This document shows positions 24,698 to 33,773 of a stretch of DNA of 64,000 bases, piece after piece (the stretch's first letter is position 1; the number at the start of each line of letters is the position of its first letter). The position numbers were made by a program, and so were the translations under genes. Under the pieces are notes generated by a model that had not been told where the DNA came from, ran no database searches, and saw nothing but the letters and a program-made list of their open reading frames with translations. Origin of the DNA: Anaerostipes hominis (ex Lee et al. 2021) (GTDB lineage Bacteria; Bacillota; Clostridia; Lachnospirales; Lachnospiraceae); the NCBI RefSeq assembly GCF_002270485.1, contig NZ_NQOG01000011.1:1-64000 (forward strand). Reading direction: 5' to 3'.

Positions 24698-24886
24698 ATG
24701 GAATTTCAGATCGGCGATGTGATCAAAATGAAGAAACCTCATCCGTGCGGGAGCAATGAGTGGGAGATATTGAGGGTCGGCATGGATTTCCGGCTGAAAT
24801 GTACGGGCTGCGGCCGGCAGGTAATGGTGTCAAGGAAGCTCGTGGAGAAGAATTTCAGGGGATTTGTGAAAAAAGCTTGCGGTTAA
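24698..24886 (+). CDS. DUF951 family protein
   Basis: A 62-residue protein that is one DUF951 domain: FQIGDVIKMKKPHPCGSNEW, then LKCTGCGRQVMVSRKLVEKN. The Cys-Gly pairs suggest a small zinc-binding fold. The family is common in Firmicutes, usually near ribosomal or DNA-replication genes, and its function is not established. AAAGGAGG precedes the ATG. The rpsF operon leader follows. Confidence 0.85.
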   Translation: MEFQIGDVIKMKKPHPCGSNEWEILRVGMDFRLKCTGCGRQVMVSRKLVEKNFRGFVKKACG

Positions 24887-24934
24887 AAGGAATTTATGGT
24901 AACATATCAACTTGTGATATATAAATTTATCCTT

Positions 24935-24957
24935 GCTCTTGGCAGAAGATCAAGAGC
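24935..24957 (+). promoter_or_regulatory. Candidate S6:S18 autoregulatory leader hairpin
   Basis: GCTCTTG-GCAGAAGAT-CAAGAGC followed directly by CGAAAAG lies about 30 nt before rpsF. The Rfam S6:S18 leader is a hairpin with a conserved CCG-containing bulge just upstream of rpsF. The position and the GCCGAA junction agree; the full consensus was not checked. Confidence 0.5.
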
Positions 24958-24986
24958 CGAAAAGACCAGAAGGAGGTGCAGATAAC

Positions 24987-25274
24987 ATGAGTAAATATGA
25001 ACTCGCATTAGTCGTGAATGCTAAGATCGAAGACGAAGCAAGAGCGGAAGTAGTGGAAAAAGCAAAAGCTATGATTACAGAAGCAGGAGCTGAGATCACG
25101 AATGTCGATGAATGGGGAAAGAAGCGTTTAGCTTACGAGATCCAGAAGATGAGAGAAGGATACTACTACTTCATCCAGTTCGACGCAGAGACAGAAGTTC
25201 CGGCTGTTTTAGAAGAAAAACTTCGAATTACAGAAAATGTATTACGTTATTTAGTCGTAAAACAGGATGCCTAA
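24987..25274 (+). CDS. rpsF: 30S ribosomal protein S6
   Basis: A 95-residue S6 (MSKYELALVVNAKIEDEARA...YYYFIQFDAETEVPA...ITENVLRYLVVK). It binds 16S rRNA's central domain as a heterodimer with S18, encoded two genes on. ATG 24987 has AAGGAGG 10 nt upstream; a longer in-frame start at 24933 would run through the leader hairpin and is rejected. Confidence 0.97.
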   Translation: MSKYELALVVNAKIEDEARAEVVEKAKAMITEAGAEITNVDEWGKKRLAYEIQKMREGYYYFIQFDAETEVPAVLEEKLRITENVLRYLVVKQDA

Positions 25275-25301
25275 CACTTTGATAGGCAGGAGGAATCCAA
25301 T

Positions 25302-25754
25302 ATGAATAAAGTGATTTTGATGGGCCGTCTTACCAGAGACCCGGACGTGAGATACTCACAGGGTGAGAGAGCGACGGCAGTTGCAAGATATACTTTAGCT
25401 GTAAACAGGAGATTCAAGAGGGATGGCGAACCGGATGCAGACTTTATCAACTGTGTCGCATTTGGACGTGCCGGCGAATTTGCCGAGAAGTATTTTCGCC
25501 AGGGAATCAAGATTGTCATCTCAGGAAGAATCCAGACAGGCAGTTACACCAACAAGGACGGAATCAAGGTCTATACCACCGATGTTATTGTAGAAGAACA
25601 GGATTTCTGCGAGAGCAAAGCGGCAACTGACCAGTACAACGGAGGAGGAATGCAGACAGCAAATCCTTCGAAGCCGCCGCAGCCGAGCCAGGCCGCAGGA
25701 GACGGTTTTATGAACATTCCGGACGGATTGGAAGAGGAACTGCCATTTAGTTAA
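25302..25754 (+). CDS. ssb: Single-stranded DNA-binding protein
   Basis: A 150-residue SSB. The OB fold begins [20 protein letters not shown] and includes [18 protein letters not shown] and [20 protein letters not shown] over residues 1-105. A Gly/Pro/Gln-rich linker follows, ending in the acidic partner-binding tip GLEEELPFS. It coats single-stranded DNA as a tetramer. It sits between rpsF and rpsR, the standard bacterial arrangement. Confidence 0.97.
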   Translation: MNKVILMGRLTRDPDVRYSQGERATAVARYTLAVNRRFKRDGEPDADFINCVAFGRAGEFAEKYFRQGIKIVISGRIQTGSYTNKDGIKVYTTDVIVEEQDFCESKAATDQYNGGGMQTANPSKPPQPSQAAGDGFMNIPDGLEEELPFS

Positions 25755-25770
25755 ATTAGGAGGTTTAATC

Positions 25771-26025
25771 ATGGCTTATAATAGAGGTGATTCTCCAAAC
25801 AGGAGAAGAGGCGGACGCAGAAGAAGAAAAGTATGTGCATTCTGTACAGAAGCCGATGCCGTTATCGATTACAAAGATGTAGCGACATTAAAGAAATATG
25901 TTTCTGAGAGAGGCAAGATCCTGCCGAGACGTATCACAGGAACATGTGCAAAGCATCAGAGAGCTGTCACAAGCGCGATCAAAAGAGCAAGACATCTCGC
26001 TTTAATGCCTTACACACAGGACTAA
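25771..26025 (+). CDS. rpsR: 30S ribosomal protein S18
   Basis: An 84-residue S18. The zinc-binding form is visible: [20 protein letters not shown] with CxxC, then [20 protein letters not shown]. It partners S6. TTAGGAGG precedes the start and a strong terminator follows, closing the operon. Confidence 0.97.
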   Translation: MAYNRGDSPNRRRGGRRRRKVCAFCTEADAVIDYKDVATLKKYVSERGKILPRRITGTCAKHQRAVTSAIKRARHLALMPYTQD

Positions 26026-26036
26026 TAAAAGACAAG

Positions 26037-26069
26037 CCGCCGTATCCCTATGGATATGGCGGTTTTTTT
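26037..26069 (+). terminator. Terminator of the rpsF-ssb-rpsR operon
   Basis: CCGCCGTATCC pairs with GGATATGGCGG (one G-T) across a 4-nt loop, followed by seven T. Confidence 0.93.
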
Positions 26070-26096
26070 GACCTTGCCTGCCAGTCATGCTATAAT
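26068..26096 (+). promoter_or_regulatory. Promoter of gdpP-rplI-dnaB
   Basis: TTGACC (26068-26073), 17-nt spacer, TATAAT (26091-26096), starting within the T-tract of the preceding terminator. Confidence 0.75.
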
Positions 26097-26138
26097 GAAA
26101 AATACAATATTTGAATCCGAGGTTTAAGGAGCCGTATC

Positions 26139-28205
26139 ATGAAAAATAAAAATACAAGTATAAGCGTCAGCAAAGATATCGTCTGGCCCGTTCTGGCCGG
26201 ACTGTTGTTTTTGATGGCAGACATCCTGGTGTTTTCCATTGACGTGAAGTCCGGGATCATCCTGGCCTGTTTTGTACTGATCTTCTTTTTGTTTTCCGTG
26301 CTTTATTATCCGTATTATAAGAAGAAGATGACACAGGAAACGATGGACTTTTTATTCGAGCAGAGCCGGGTCCAGAACCATTTGATCAAAGAGCTGCCCC
26401 TGCCCTATGTACTGATTGGCGGGGACGGGGATATCATGTGGTATAATCAGGCATTTGAAAAGATTTTGAACGGGAAGAACATTTCCAAGCTTCAGCAGAT
26501 GTTCCCCGAATTGGACAAGAATCTGCTTCCGTCGGAGATGAATCATGCAGTCTCCCACGTGAAAAAAGAGATCAGGGAGAAAGAACAGGAAATGACCTGC
26601 TTTTACAAGATCGAGTTTGTGAGGATCCAGATGGACAGTCTTATCGATGAGGAGACAGAGAGCAAGTCCAAACAGTGGCTCAGAGACCAGTCGATGATTG
26701 CCGCCTATATCTTTGACCAGACCATGCTCAAGATGTATATGGAGCAGAACGAAAATCAGCGGATGGTGGTCGGACTGATCTATATTGATAATTATGATGA
26801 ACTTCTGGACAACGTGGATGAAGTAAAACAGTCCATGCTTCTGGCGCTGACAGACCAGAAGATCAATAAATTTATCCAGAATATTTCAGGCATTGTCAAA
26901 AAGACGGAGAAGGATAAGTATTTGATCATCTTTCAGCAGAAGTATCTGGAGAAAGTCAAAGCCGAGAAGTTTCATATTCTGGAGGAAGTCAAGAGTATCA
27001 ATCTCGGAAGCAGCGGCAATATGACGCTGAGCATCAGCCTTGGAATCAACGGTCAGAGCTACCAGGAAAACTACGAGGCTGCATGCACGGCCATGGACCT
27101 GGCTCTTGGACGGGGCGGCGACCAGGCGGTGATCAAGGACGGCGAGGATATTTCCTACTACGGGGAGAATGCCGCCGTAGTTGAGAAAAATACGAGAGTC
27201 AAAGCCAGAGTCAAGGCCCACGCATTGAGAGAACTTCTGGAGTCCAAAGAAAATGTAGTTATTATGAGCCATAAAATACCGGACCCGGATGCCATGGGGG
27301 CTGCGGTGGGATTATACCGCCTGGGGCTTTCTCTGGGCAGAAAGGCCCACATCGTCATGAATGAGGTGACGATTTCGGTGCGCCCGATCATGGAAGAACT
27401 GCTGTCGTGTGAGGAATACGACGAGGACATGTTTATCTCCAGCGATACGGCCAGGGAAATCACGGATGACAACACCCTGCTGATCGTTGTGGACGTAAAT
27501 CATGCAAGCTATACCGAGTGTGAAGATCTGCTGGAACAGACCAATACGATCGTCATACTGGACCACCACAGGAAAGGAAAAGAGACGATTAAGTATCCGG
27601 TCCTCTCTTATATCGAGCCTTATGCCTCTTCTACGTGCGAGCTGGTGGCGGAGGTTCTTCAGTATATCACTACGAAGCCTAAGCTTCTCCCGGTGGAAGT
27701 CAATGCCATGTACTTCGGCATGCTGATTGATACGGATAATTTTGTCAACAAGACAGGGGTTCGGACGTTCGAAGCGGCGGCGTTTCTGAAACGGAGCGGA
27801 GCAGACTTAAATAAAGTACGGAAAATGTCCAGGACCAGTATGGACTCATACAGAATCCGGGCAAAAGCGGTCAGCGATGCTGAGATCATGTATGATTCCT
27901 TTGCCATTGCTACTCTGGTGGGGATCGGCATCGACAGTCCGACGGTGGTCGGGGCCCAGGTGGCCAATGAACTTTTAGATATTGACGGAATCAAGGCATC
28001 CTTTGTATTGACCGGCGTGGAAGAGCGCGTCTATGTCAGCGCCAGATCAATTGACGAGGTGAATGTACAGAAGATTATGGAGCAGTTCGGAGGAGGAGGC
28101 CATCTGACCGTGGCCGGTGCCCAGATGGTCGATGTTTCCCTGTATGACGCAAAACAGATCATCAAGGGGACTCTGCAGTTTATGAAAGAGGAAGGAGACA
28201 TATAA
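26139..28205 (+). CDS. gdpP: Cyclic-di-AMP phosphodiesterase GdpP
   Basis: A 688-residue membrane-bound phosphodiesterase that hydrolyses c-di-AMP. Two N-terminal membrane helices (about residues 12-55) lead to a PAS-like domain ([20 protein letters not shown]) and a degenerate GGDEF domain ([17 protein letters not shown]). The DHH domain carries [16 protein letters not shown] and ILDHHRKGK, and DHHA1 carries [13 protein letters not shown] near the end. The length is slightly above the usual 650-670. rplI starts 1 bp after its stop and dnaB follows, the conserved Firmicutes order. Confidence 0.96.
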   Translation: MKNKNTSISVSKDIVWPVLAGLLFLMADILVFSIDVKSGIILACFVLIFFLFSVLYYPYYKKKMTQETMDFLFEQSRVQNHLIKELPLPYVLIGGDGDIMWYNQAFEKILNGKNISKLQQMFPELDKNLLPSEMNHAVSHVKKEIREKEQEMTCFYKIEFVRIQMDSLIDEETESKSKQWLRDQSMIAAYIFDQTMLKMYMEQNENQRMVVGLIYIDNYDELLDNVDEVKQSMLLALTDQKINKFIQNISGIVKKTEKDKYLIIFQQKYLEKVKAEKFHILEEVKSINLGSSGNMTLSISLGINGQSYQENYEAACTAMDLALGRGGDQAVIKDGEDISYYGENAAVVEKNTRVKARVKAHALRELLESKENVVIMSHKIPDPDAMGAAVGLYRLGLSLGRKAHIVMNEVTISVRPIMEELLSCEEYDEDMFISSDTAREITDDNTLLIVVDVNHASYTECEDLLEQTNTIVILDHHRKGKETIKYPVLSYIEPYASSTCELVAEVLQYITTKPKLLPVEVNAMYFGMLIDTDNFVNKTGVRTFEAAAFLKRSGADLNKVRKMSRTSMDSYRIRAKAVSDAEIMYDSFAIATLVGIGIDSPTVVGAQVANELLDIDGIKASFVLTGVEERVYVSARSIDEVNVQKIMEQFGGGGHLTVAGAQMVDVSLYDAKQIIKGTLQFMKEEGDI

Positions 28206-28206
28206 A

Positions 28207-28653
28207 ATGAAAGTTATTTTATTGCAGGATGTAAAAAATGTAGGAAAGAAAGACGATATCGTTGAAGTGAATGACGGATACGCAAGAAATGTGCTCCTGC
28301 GCAAGGGACTCGGCGTGGAAGCCAGCAAGAAAGCGGTCAACGATCTGAAGCTTAAGAAGGCCAATGAAGACAGAGTGGCAAAAGAGAAATTAGAGGAGGC
28401 AAAGAAATTTGCCGAGGAACTCAAAGAAAAGGAAGTTATCTTAAAGATGAAAGTGGGAGAGGGCGGAAGAACCTTCGGAGCCGTATCTACAAAAGAGATC
28501 GCAGAGGCTGCCAAAAAGCAGCTGGGCTATGAACTGGATAAAAAGAAGATGCACACAGAGCCGATCAAAACGCTCGGGGTACACAATATTGAAGTGAAAG
28601 TGCACCCGAAAGTGACTGCCACATTAAAGGTAAAAGTACAAGAGGATAAATAA
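28207..28653 (+). CDS. rplI: 50S ribosomal protein L9
   Basis: A 148-residue L9: N-terminal [20 protein letters not shown] and [15 protein letters not shown], a long connecting helix, and a C-terminal domain with [18 protein letters not shown]. It binds the base of the L1 stalk. It starts one base after gdpP's stop, so translation is coupled. Confidence 0.97.
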   Translation: MKVILLQDVKNVGKKDDIVEVNDGYARNVLLRKGLGVEASKKAVNDLKLKKANEDRVAKEKLEEAKKFAEELKEKEVILKMKVGEGGRTFGAVSTKEIAEAAKKQLGYELDKKKMHTEPIKTLGVHNIEVKVHPKVTATLKVKVQEDK

Positions 28654-28658
28654 AGACA

Positions 28659-29999
28659 ATGGATGAGGCATTTATCAAGAAAATACAACCCAACAGCATG
28701 GAGGCAGAGCAGTCTGTCATAGGTGCCATGATCATGGACAGGGACGCGATTGCCGATGTTTCCGATATTGTCACCAAAGAGGATTTTTATCAGAAGCAGA
28801 ACGGGATTCTGTTTGAATCGATGACAGAGCTGTATAAGGAGGGGAAACCCGTAGATCTGGTCACCCTCCAGAATAAGCTGAAAGAAAAAGATGTGCCGGA
28901 ATCCATGAAAAGCCTGGAGTTTATAAGGGATCTTCTGGAGGTGGTGCCTACCTCTGCCAACGCCAAGCAGTATGCCCGGATCGTGAAAGAAAAGTCCACC
29001 CTGCGAAAGCTGATCAGGGTTACGGAGGAGATCACGAAGGACTGTTATCTTGGAAAGGAAGAGGTTCCACAGATCCTGGAAAAGACGGAAAAGGACGTGT
29101 TTGGTCTCCTGCAGGAGGCCAGCGGCCGTGAGGATTTTGTCTCTATCGATCAGGTTGTATTAAACACGCTGGAGAGCATAGAGGAAGCGGCGGCCTCCGA
29201 TGGAAGGATCACCGGGGTTGCCACAGGGTTTGATGATCTTGACTTTAAGCTTACCGGCCTTCACCCGTCGGAGCTCATTATGGTGGCTGCAAGGCCTGCC
29301 ATGGGTAAGACTGCATTTGTCTTAAACATCGCCCAGCATGCTGCGGTAAGAAAACAGGTTCCCACAGCTATATTCAGCCTGGAAATGTCCAAGGAACAGC
29401 TGGTGACTCGTATGATCTCCATGGAGGCCATGGTGGACTCTCAGGCGATCCGTACCGGAGAGCTTCAGGAGAGCGAGTGGGAGAAGATCATGGAGAGTGC
29501 CGGGACCATCGGGCGTTCCCCTCTGATCATCGATGATACTCCGGGAATCACTGTGGCGGAATTAAGGTCCAAATGCCGCCGTTATAAGCAGACCTACGGG
29601 CTGGGCCTGATCATCATCGACTATTTGCAGCTGATGTCCGGAGGGAAAAAGTCAGAGTCAAGGCAGCAGGAGATCTCCGAGATCTCTCGTTCCTTAAAGG
29701 CGCTGGCCAGAGAGATGGATGCGCCGGTCATCGCCCTGTCACAGCTGAGCCGTATGGTGGAGCAGAGGAAACCGCCCAAGCCGGTCCTTTCCGACTTGAG
29801 GGAATCCGGTTCCATCGAGCAGGATGCCGACGTCGTTATGTTCATCTACAGGGATGACTATTACAACGAAGACTCTGAAAAAAAGGGTCTTGCAGAGATC
29901 ATTGTGGCAAAACAGAGAAATGGTTCCACAGGAAGCGTGGAACTTGTCTGGTTAGGACAGTATACGAAGTTTGGAAATAAAGAGAGAGTCAGGATGTAG
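28659..29999 (+). CDS. dnaB: Replicative DNA helicase DnaB
   Basis: A 446-residue hexameric fork helicase (DnaC in Bacillus naming). The N-terminal helical domain begins QPNSMEAEQSVIGAMIMDRD. The RecA-like motor has Walker A ARPAMGKTAFVLN, Walker B GLIIIDYLQLMSG and LSDLRESGSIEQDADVVMF. No intein interrupts it. It is 5 bp after rplI and ends the operon before a terminator. Confidence 0.97.
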   Translation: MDEAFIKKIQPNSMEAEQSVIGAMIMDRDAIADVSDIVTKEDFYQKQNGILFESMTELYKEGKPVDLVTLQNKLKEKDVPESMKSLEFIRDLLEVVPTSANAKQYARIVKEKSTLRKLIRVTEEITKDCYLGKEEVPQILEKTEKDVFGLLQEASGREDFVSIDQVVLNTLESIEEAAASDGRITGVATGFDDLDFKLTGLHPSELIMVAARPAMGKTAFVLNIAQHAAVRKQVPTAIFSLEMSKEQLVTRMISMEAMVDSQAIRTGELQESEWEKIMESAGTIGRSPLIIDDTPGITVAELRSKCRRYKQTYGLGLIIIDYLQLMSGGKKSESRQQEISEISRSLKALAREMDAPVIALSQLSRMVEQRKPPKPVLSDLRESGSIEQDADVVMFIYRDDYYNEDSEKKGLAEIIVAKQRNGSTGSVELVWLGQYTKFGNKERVRM

Positions 30000-30016
30000 C
30001 CTGCAGATTATGATAG

Positions 30017-30045
30017 AAACCGTCGTCTTTTAGAGGGCGGTTTTT
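30017..30045 (+). terminator. Terminator after dnaB
   Basis: AAACCGTC pairs with GGGCGGTTT across an 11-nt loop and runs into TTTTT. Confidence 0.75.
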
Positions 30046-30046
30046 C

Positions 30047-30076
30047 TTGTCCCGCAAAGAGCCCCCACCTTATAAT
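30047..30076 (+). promoter_or_regulatory. Possible promoter of the MerR-type gene
   Basis: TTGTCC (30047-30052), 18-nt spacer, TATAAT (30071-30076). The start codon is 26 bp downstream. Confidence 0.5.
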
Positions 30077-30101
30077 AAATTAAGAAGAAAGGAAGGGACT
30101 T

Positions 30102-30641
30102 ATGAAGGAAAAAAGACGAATGATTTCTGAAGCAGCCAAAGAATTAGGGTTAGAAACCTATACTTTAAGGGCCTGGGAGGAAGAGCTGAAGCTTAATATT
30201 CCGCGGAATGACAAAGGCTACCGTTACTATGGGGAAAAAGAACTACATACATTTATCAAGATCCGTGATATGAGGGATGAGGGTATGAGCATGGATGAAA
30301 TCAAGGAGGCTCTGCCAAAGAATGTCATTCCTTTTCCCGCAGGCGGGAGCAGTGTGGGTCCGCAGGATAAAATGGAACAGTTCCAAAATGTTATGGTTAA
30401 GATTATGGGACGGGCCTTAAACGAACAGAAAAATCAGCTGAGCCGGGAAATCGGAGATCAGGTTACCAGGCAGGTGGCAAAGGAAATGGATTATCAGTTC
30501 CGTCAGAAGGAGGAGTCGGAAGAGAAGAGATTCCAGAAGCTGGACGAGCTGATCCGCCTGCAGCAGCAGAGCAGGGAAGAAATTGCAGCTACAAAAGAGA
30601 GAGGCTTCTTTTTTAGGAAGAAAAAAAGAAACCGCGAATAA
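30102..30641 (+). CDS. MerR-type HTH regulator with coiled-coil tail
   Basis: A 179-residue protein. The N-terminal MerR-like winged helix has ISEAAKELGLETYTLRAWEE and RGYRYYG-like NDKGYRYYGEKE over residues 6-60. A linker (FPAGGSSVG) and a long charged helix, probably a coiled coil (QFRQKEESEEKRFQKLDELI), follow. It ends in a very basic FFFRKKKRNRE. This resembles RacA/DUF3967-type DNA-binding proteins more than metal-sensing MerR, since no Cys is present. The role is unknown. The terminator at 30661 serves it and the convergent ferredoxin. Confidence 0.78.
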   Translation: MKEKRRMISEAAKELGLETYTLRAWEEELKLNIPRNDKGYRYYGEKELHTFIKIRDMRDEGMSMDEIKEALPKNVIPFPAGGSSVGPQDKMEQFQNVMVKIMGRALNEQKNQLSREIGDQVTRQVAKEMDYQFRQKEESEEKRFQKLDELIRLQQQSREEIAATKERGFFFRKKKRNRE

Positions 30642-30660
30642 TCATCATCGCAAACAAAAA

Positions 30661-30687
30661 AGAGATGCCGGGCGGCATCTCTTTTTA
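30661..30687. terminator. Bidirectional terminator between regulator and ferredoxin
   Basis: AGAGATGCC-GGGC-GGCATCTCT with TTTTT on the plus side and a poly-A run (poly-U on the minus transcript) at 30656-30661, so it can stop both convergent genes. Confidence 0.85.
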
Positions 30688-30695
30688 TGTATCGA

Positions 30696-30866
30696 TTATT
30701 CCTGGCTGATAGCGCCGGTTGGACATCCGTCTGCGCAAGCTCCGCAGTCTAAGCATGTATCTGCATCGATTACGTACTGTCCGTCCCCTTCGCTGATAGC
30801 TCCTGCCGGGCAAGTACCTTCGCAAGCGCCGCAAGAGATACAAGCGTCTGAAATTACATATGCCAT
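30696..30866 (-). CDS. 2[4Fe-4S] ferredoxin
   Basis: A 56-residue clostridial-type ferredoxin: MAYVISDACISCGACEGTCP, then DTCLDCGACADGCPTGAIS. Eight cysteines in two CxxCxxCxxxCP motifs ligate two cubane clusters. It is a low-potential carrier for hydrogenase, PFOR or Rnf-type systems. AAGGAGG is 8 nt upstream of the ATG. A near-consensus promoter lies on the same strand at 30933-30961 and a small GC hairpin (GGCGGGTCACCCGCC) is in its leader. Confidence 0.96.
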   Translation of the reverse strand: MAYVISDACISCGACEGTCPAGAISEGDGQYVIDADTCLDCGACADGCPTGAISQE

Positions 30867-30932
30867 ATCTATATTCCTCCTTTAAAAAGTTGTGTATGAA
30901 ATGGCGGGTGACCCGCCTTTCAGGTACTTTTC

Positions 30933-30961
30933 ATTTTAATATACTTAATATACAATATCAA
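30933..30961 (-). promoter_or_regulatory. Promoter of the ferredoxin gene
   Basis: On the minus strand TTGATA (30961-30956), 17-nt spacer, TAAAAT (30938-30933). Confidence 0.7.
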
Positions 30962-31074
30962 GGGAATTCCGGTGAATTATTGTATTTTTAATTATAATGT
31001 ATTATACTAAATAGGATTCTTCTTCAGGGATTTATGGAGAAGAACGGCGACTGTTAAGAATGGAGGTATTATAA

Positions 31075-31284
31075 ATGAATACAATCACAAAGGACATGGT
31101 GATCGGTGACCTGCTTGCCATCGATGAAAACTTCGCGGCTATTTTAATGGCATCCGGCATGCACTGCGTGGGCTGCCCGTCTTCTCAGGGAGAGACACTG
31201 GAAGAAGCTGCTTTTGTTCACGGAATGAATGTAAATGAACTTCTCGGCAGACTGAATGAATATATGGAGACAAAACAGGCCTGA
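31075..31284 (+). CDS. DUF1858 domain protein
   Basis: A 69-residue single-domain protein: ITKDMVIGDLLAIDENFAAI, then GMHCVGCPSSQGETLEEAA. The CVGC pair is the redox-disulfide motif of the DUF1858 / hybrid-cluster-associated disulfide domain (TIGR03980). It may be a small thiol redox partner in anaerobes. GGAGGT precedes the ATG, and a terminator separates it from the sugar operon. Confidence 0.88.
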   Translation: MNTITKDMVIGDLLAIDENFAAILMASGMHCVGCPSSQGETLEEAAFVHGMNVNELLGRLNEYMETKQA

Positions 31285-31309
31285 CGCCCTGTCACCGTAA
31301 GATTTAGAG

Positions 31310-31351
31310 GACAACCTTCAGATGAGATTCTGGAGATTGTCTTCTTTTTTT
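31310..31351 (+). terminator. Terminator of the DUF1858 gene
   Basis: GACAACCTTCAGA pairs with TTCTGGAGATTGTC (one mismatch, one G-T) across a short loop, then a TTCTTTTTTTT run. Confidence 0.8.
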
Positions 31352-31381
31352 TGCCCTGATTTATATTTTGCGGTGCGTTGT

Positions 31382-31394
31382 GCAATCGGATTGC
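31382..31394. promoter_or_regulatory. Palindromic candidate operator before the PTS operon
   Basis: GCAATC-G-GATTGC is a perfect 13-bp palindrome about 50 bp upstream of the candidate -35 box. Two TGAGCAA direct repeats follow within 30 bp. It is a plausible site for the operon's PRD regulator; no binding motif is known to me. Confidence 0.4.
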
Positions 31395-31444
31395 GCATGC
31401 TTGTGATGAGCAATTCAATGAGCAACTTTGGGACCCAATTCAGA

Positions 31445-31474
31445 TTGTTTTAGTGGGTATTACAGGGTTACAAT
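31445..31474 (+). promoter_or_regulatory. Possible promoter of the PTS-Dha operon
   Basis: TTGTTT (31445-31450), 18-nt spacer, TACAAT (31469-31474), 46 bp before the first PTS gene. The weak -35 fits an activator-dependent promoter. Confidence 0.45.
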
Positions 31475-31519
31475 TTAAGAGTACTAAGAATGAAATAAAA
31501 AGAAAAGGAGTGATAATGT

Positions 31520-31984
31520 TTGAAACGCGACATGATTTACAAAGACCTGATCCAGCTGGATATGGAAGCGGCAGACACCGATGACTTTTTTGACAAGATG
31601 GCCGCAAAACTTGAAGAACTTGGTTTTGTAAAGAGCTCATTCGTGGATGCGATCAAGACAAGAGAGAAAAACTTCCCGACGGCATTGGCGGTAGAGCCGT
31701 ATCCGGTGGCGATCCCTCATGCAGATCCGGAACATATCTTAAAGCCTTTCATCGCGCCGGTCAGATTAAAAGAACCGGTCAAGTGGTGTGAAATGGCAGC
31801 AAACGATGTGGAACATGATGTGAAGTTTATCTTTATGCTTGGCTTTAAGCGTTCCGACGAGCACGTGGAACTGCTTCAGATCCTTGTGGCAAACTTCCAG
31901 GATGAGTCCCTGATGGAACGCCTGATGGATGCAAAAACCAAAGAAGAGTATATGGAAGCGATTCTTTCCATGGAAGGACTCTGA
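31520..31984 (+). CDS. PTS sugar transporter subunit IIA (galactitol type)
   Basis: A 154-residue fructose/mannitol-fold IIA resembling GatA. The phosphorylated His is His67 in YPVAIPHADPEHI. It passes phosphate from HPr to the IIB encoded next. The start is probably TTG 31520, since AAAGGAG lies 9 nt upstream; ATG 31532 is in frame but too far from that site, and ATG 31516 is out of frame. It is the first gene of an eight-gene operon running to 39210. Confidence 0.88.
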   Translation: MKRDMIYKDLIQLDMEAADTDDFFDKMAAKLEELGFVKSSFVDAIKTREKNFPTALAVEPYPVAIPHADPEHILKPFIAPVRLKEPVKWCEMAANDVEHDVKFIFMLGFKRSDEHVELLQILVANFQDESLMERLMDAKTKEEYMEAILSMEGL

Positions 31985-32041
31985 TCACAGAGTGAAAGTA
32001 AATGAAAACAAGGGCTTATCTCAAGAAAGGAAATAAAAATT

Positions 32042-32317
32042 ATGAAAAAGATCATTGTAGCATGCGGAAGCGGAGTAGCAACATCTCAGACAGTAGCAAG
32101 CAAGGTGAACCGTTTATTAAAAGAAAATAAGGTAGACGCTCAGGTGGAAGCGGTAGATTTAAAATCCGTAGACCGCTATATGGATTCAAGCGTGGCATAT
32201 ATCGCGATCACAAAAATCGACAAGGAGTATCCGATTCCGGTCATCAACGGAATCGCATTCTTAACCGGTGTAGGTCAGGATGCAGAATTGAAAAAACTGA
32301 TCGAAGCATGTAAATAA
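32042..32317 (+). CDS. PTS sugar transporter subunit IIB (galactitol type)
   Basis: A 91-residue IIB with the phosphocysteine at Cys8 in IIVACGSGVATSQTVASKV, the GatB/lactose-IIB-like loop. It accepts phosphate from IIA and gives it to the sugar as IIC transports it. The gene is 57 bp after IIA and 52 bp before IIC. Length and motif are standard for a stand-alone GatB. Confidence 0.92.
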   Translation: MKKIIVACGSGVATSQTVASKVNRLLKENKVDAQVEAVDLKSVDRYMDSSVAYIAITKIDKEYPIPVINGIAFLTGVGQDAELKKLIEACK

Positions 32318-32369
32318 GAGGAGAAAAACTACAAAAGACACATCGTAAGAGGATGAAAGGAGAGATTGT

Positions 32370-33743
32370 ATGCAAGTATTGAGTTCAGTTGTCAACTATC
32401 TGTTAAGTTTGGGGGCGGCGATTTTCGTTCCTATCATTATCATTATCGCCGGACTGATCGTAAGGATGAAGGTGAAAGATGCGGTTTCCGCCGGTATTAC
32501 ACTCGGGGTGGCGTTTACAGGAATGACAATGCTCATTTCCTTCATGACGGATACCATCAGCCCAGCGGCTCAGGCCATGTTAAAATCAACCGGTATTTCA
32601 CTGCCTATCGTGGATGGAGGCTGGACCACCATGTCAACCATATCCTGGTCCTGGCCATACGCATTTTTAATGTTCCCACTGCTGATCATCATCAATGTCA
32701 TCATGCTGGTCATTAACAAAACAAATACATTCAACGCCGATCTTTGGAACGTATGGGGTAAGATTTTTACTGCCGTTGCCGTTGTAGCCATCACAAAACC
32801 TCATTTTGGAGGGGCAGGATCCATTGCCTGCGCATTTGTGGTAGCAGCTATCCAGATCATTTTTGAGCTGAAAGCGGCAGATATGCATCAGCACAGAATC
32901 GAAAAGCTTTCCGGAATTCCGGGTGTAACCTGTACCCATAAGATGACCTTCCTGGCAGCTGTCATGTATCCGATCGACTGTATTTTAAAGAAAGTACCTG
33001 CATTAAACAAACAGTTTGACGCAGCGGCATTAAAAGATAAAGTTGGTATTTTTGCAGAGAACCATATCCTTGGATTCATTCTTGGTATTATTTTCGGAGT
33101 TCTCGCCAGATACAGTGTAGCAGATACTCTGACCCTGGCGATTAAGGCAGCGACAGCGCTGACTCTGTTCCCGGTCATCACAAAATACTTTATGCAGGCA
33201 TTGGCTCCGATCTCTGAGGCAGTCAGTGACTTCATGAATAAGAAATTCTCAGGAAGAACTCTCGTAGTAGGGCTTGACTGGCCGTTCCTCGGAGGATCCA
33301 ATGAGATCTGGCTGGCAGTGATCTACTCTGTGCCAATCACATTATTATTCTCTATGTTCCTGCCGGGAAATGAAATCCTTCCGTTTGCAGGTATCATCAA
33401 CCTTGCACTTGCCGTACCAGCATTCCTTGTTACTGGAGGAAACCTGATCCGTATGATCATTCTCTGCACCGTCTTCGCGCCGGTATTCTTATGGGTTGGT
33501 ACTGCGTTCGCGCCGTTTATGACCGACCTTGCAAGGACAACAGGAGCAGTATCCCTGAAAGCGGGAGAGATGATCTCCAACAGTTCCATTGATGGACCGA
33601 TCCAGACTTACGCTTTCTCCCATGTATTTAAGGTACTGGACGGAAACTTTATTCCGCTGGCCATCCTGATCGTCTGGGTGATCTGTTTTGTACTCTACTA
33701 CAGAAGCCTTAGCAAAGAAGCACAGCAGGAAACAAACAACTAA
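32370..33743 (+). CDS. PTS sugar transporter subunit IIC (galactitol type)
   Basis: A 457-residue membrane permease of the GatC family, with roughly ten hydrophobic segments. VDGGWTTMSTISWSWPYAF and GLDWPFLGGSNEIW are recognisable family stretches. It carries and phosphorylates an incoming polyol or sugar together with IIA and IIB. The neighbouring aldolase and dihydroxyacetone-kinase-type genes suggest a ketose or polyol yielding a C3 fragment, not necessarily galactitol. AAAGGAGAG precedes the ATG. Confidence 0.92.
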   Translation: MQVLSSVVNYLLSLGAAIFVPIIIIIAGLIVRMKVKDAVSAGITLGVAFTGMTMLISFMTDTISPAAQAMLKSTGISLPIVDGGWTTMSTISWSWPYAFLMFPLLIIINVIMLVINKTNTFNADLWNVWGKIFTAVAVVAITKPHFGGAGSIACAFVVAAIQIIFELKAADMHQHRIEKLSGIPGVTCTHKMTFLAAVMYPIDCILKKVPALNKQFDAAALKDKVGIFAENHILGFILGIIFGVLARYSVADTLTLAIKAATALTLFPVITKYFMQALAPISEAVSDFMNKKFSGRTLVVGLDWPFLGGSNEIWLAVIYSVPITLLFSMFLPGNEILPFAGIINLALAVPAFLVTGGNLIRMIILCTVFAPVFLWVGTAFAPFMTDLARTTGAVSLKAGEMISNSSIDGPIQTYAFSHVFKVLDGNFIPLAILIVWVICFVLYYRSLSKEAQQETNN

Positions 33744-33773
33744 ACGTTTTAGACATAGAAAAGGGGAAGAATT

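Noticed and set aside
31378-31584. Frame starting upstream of and overlapping PTS IIA
   Set aside because: It covers the promoter region, ends within IIA in another frame, and shows no family resemblance.
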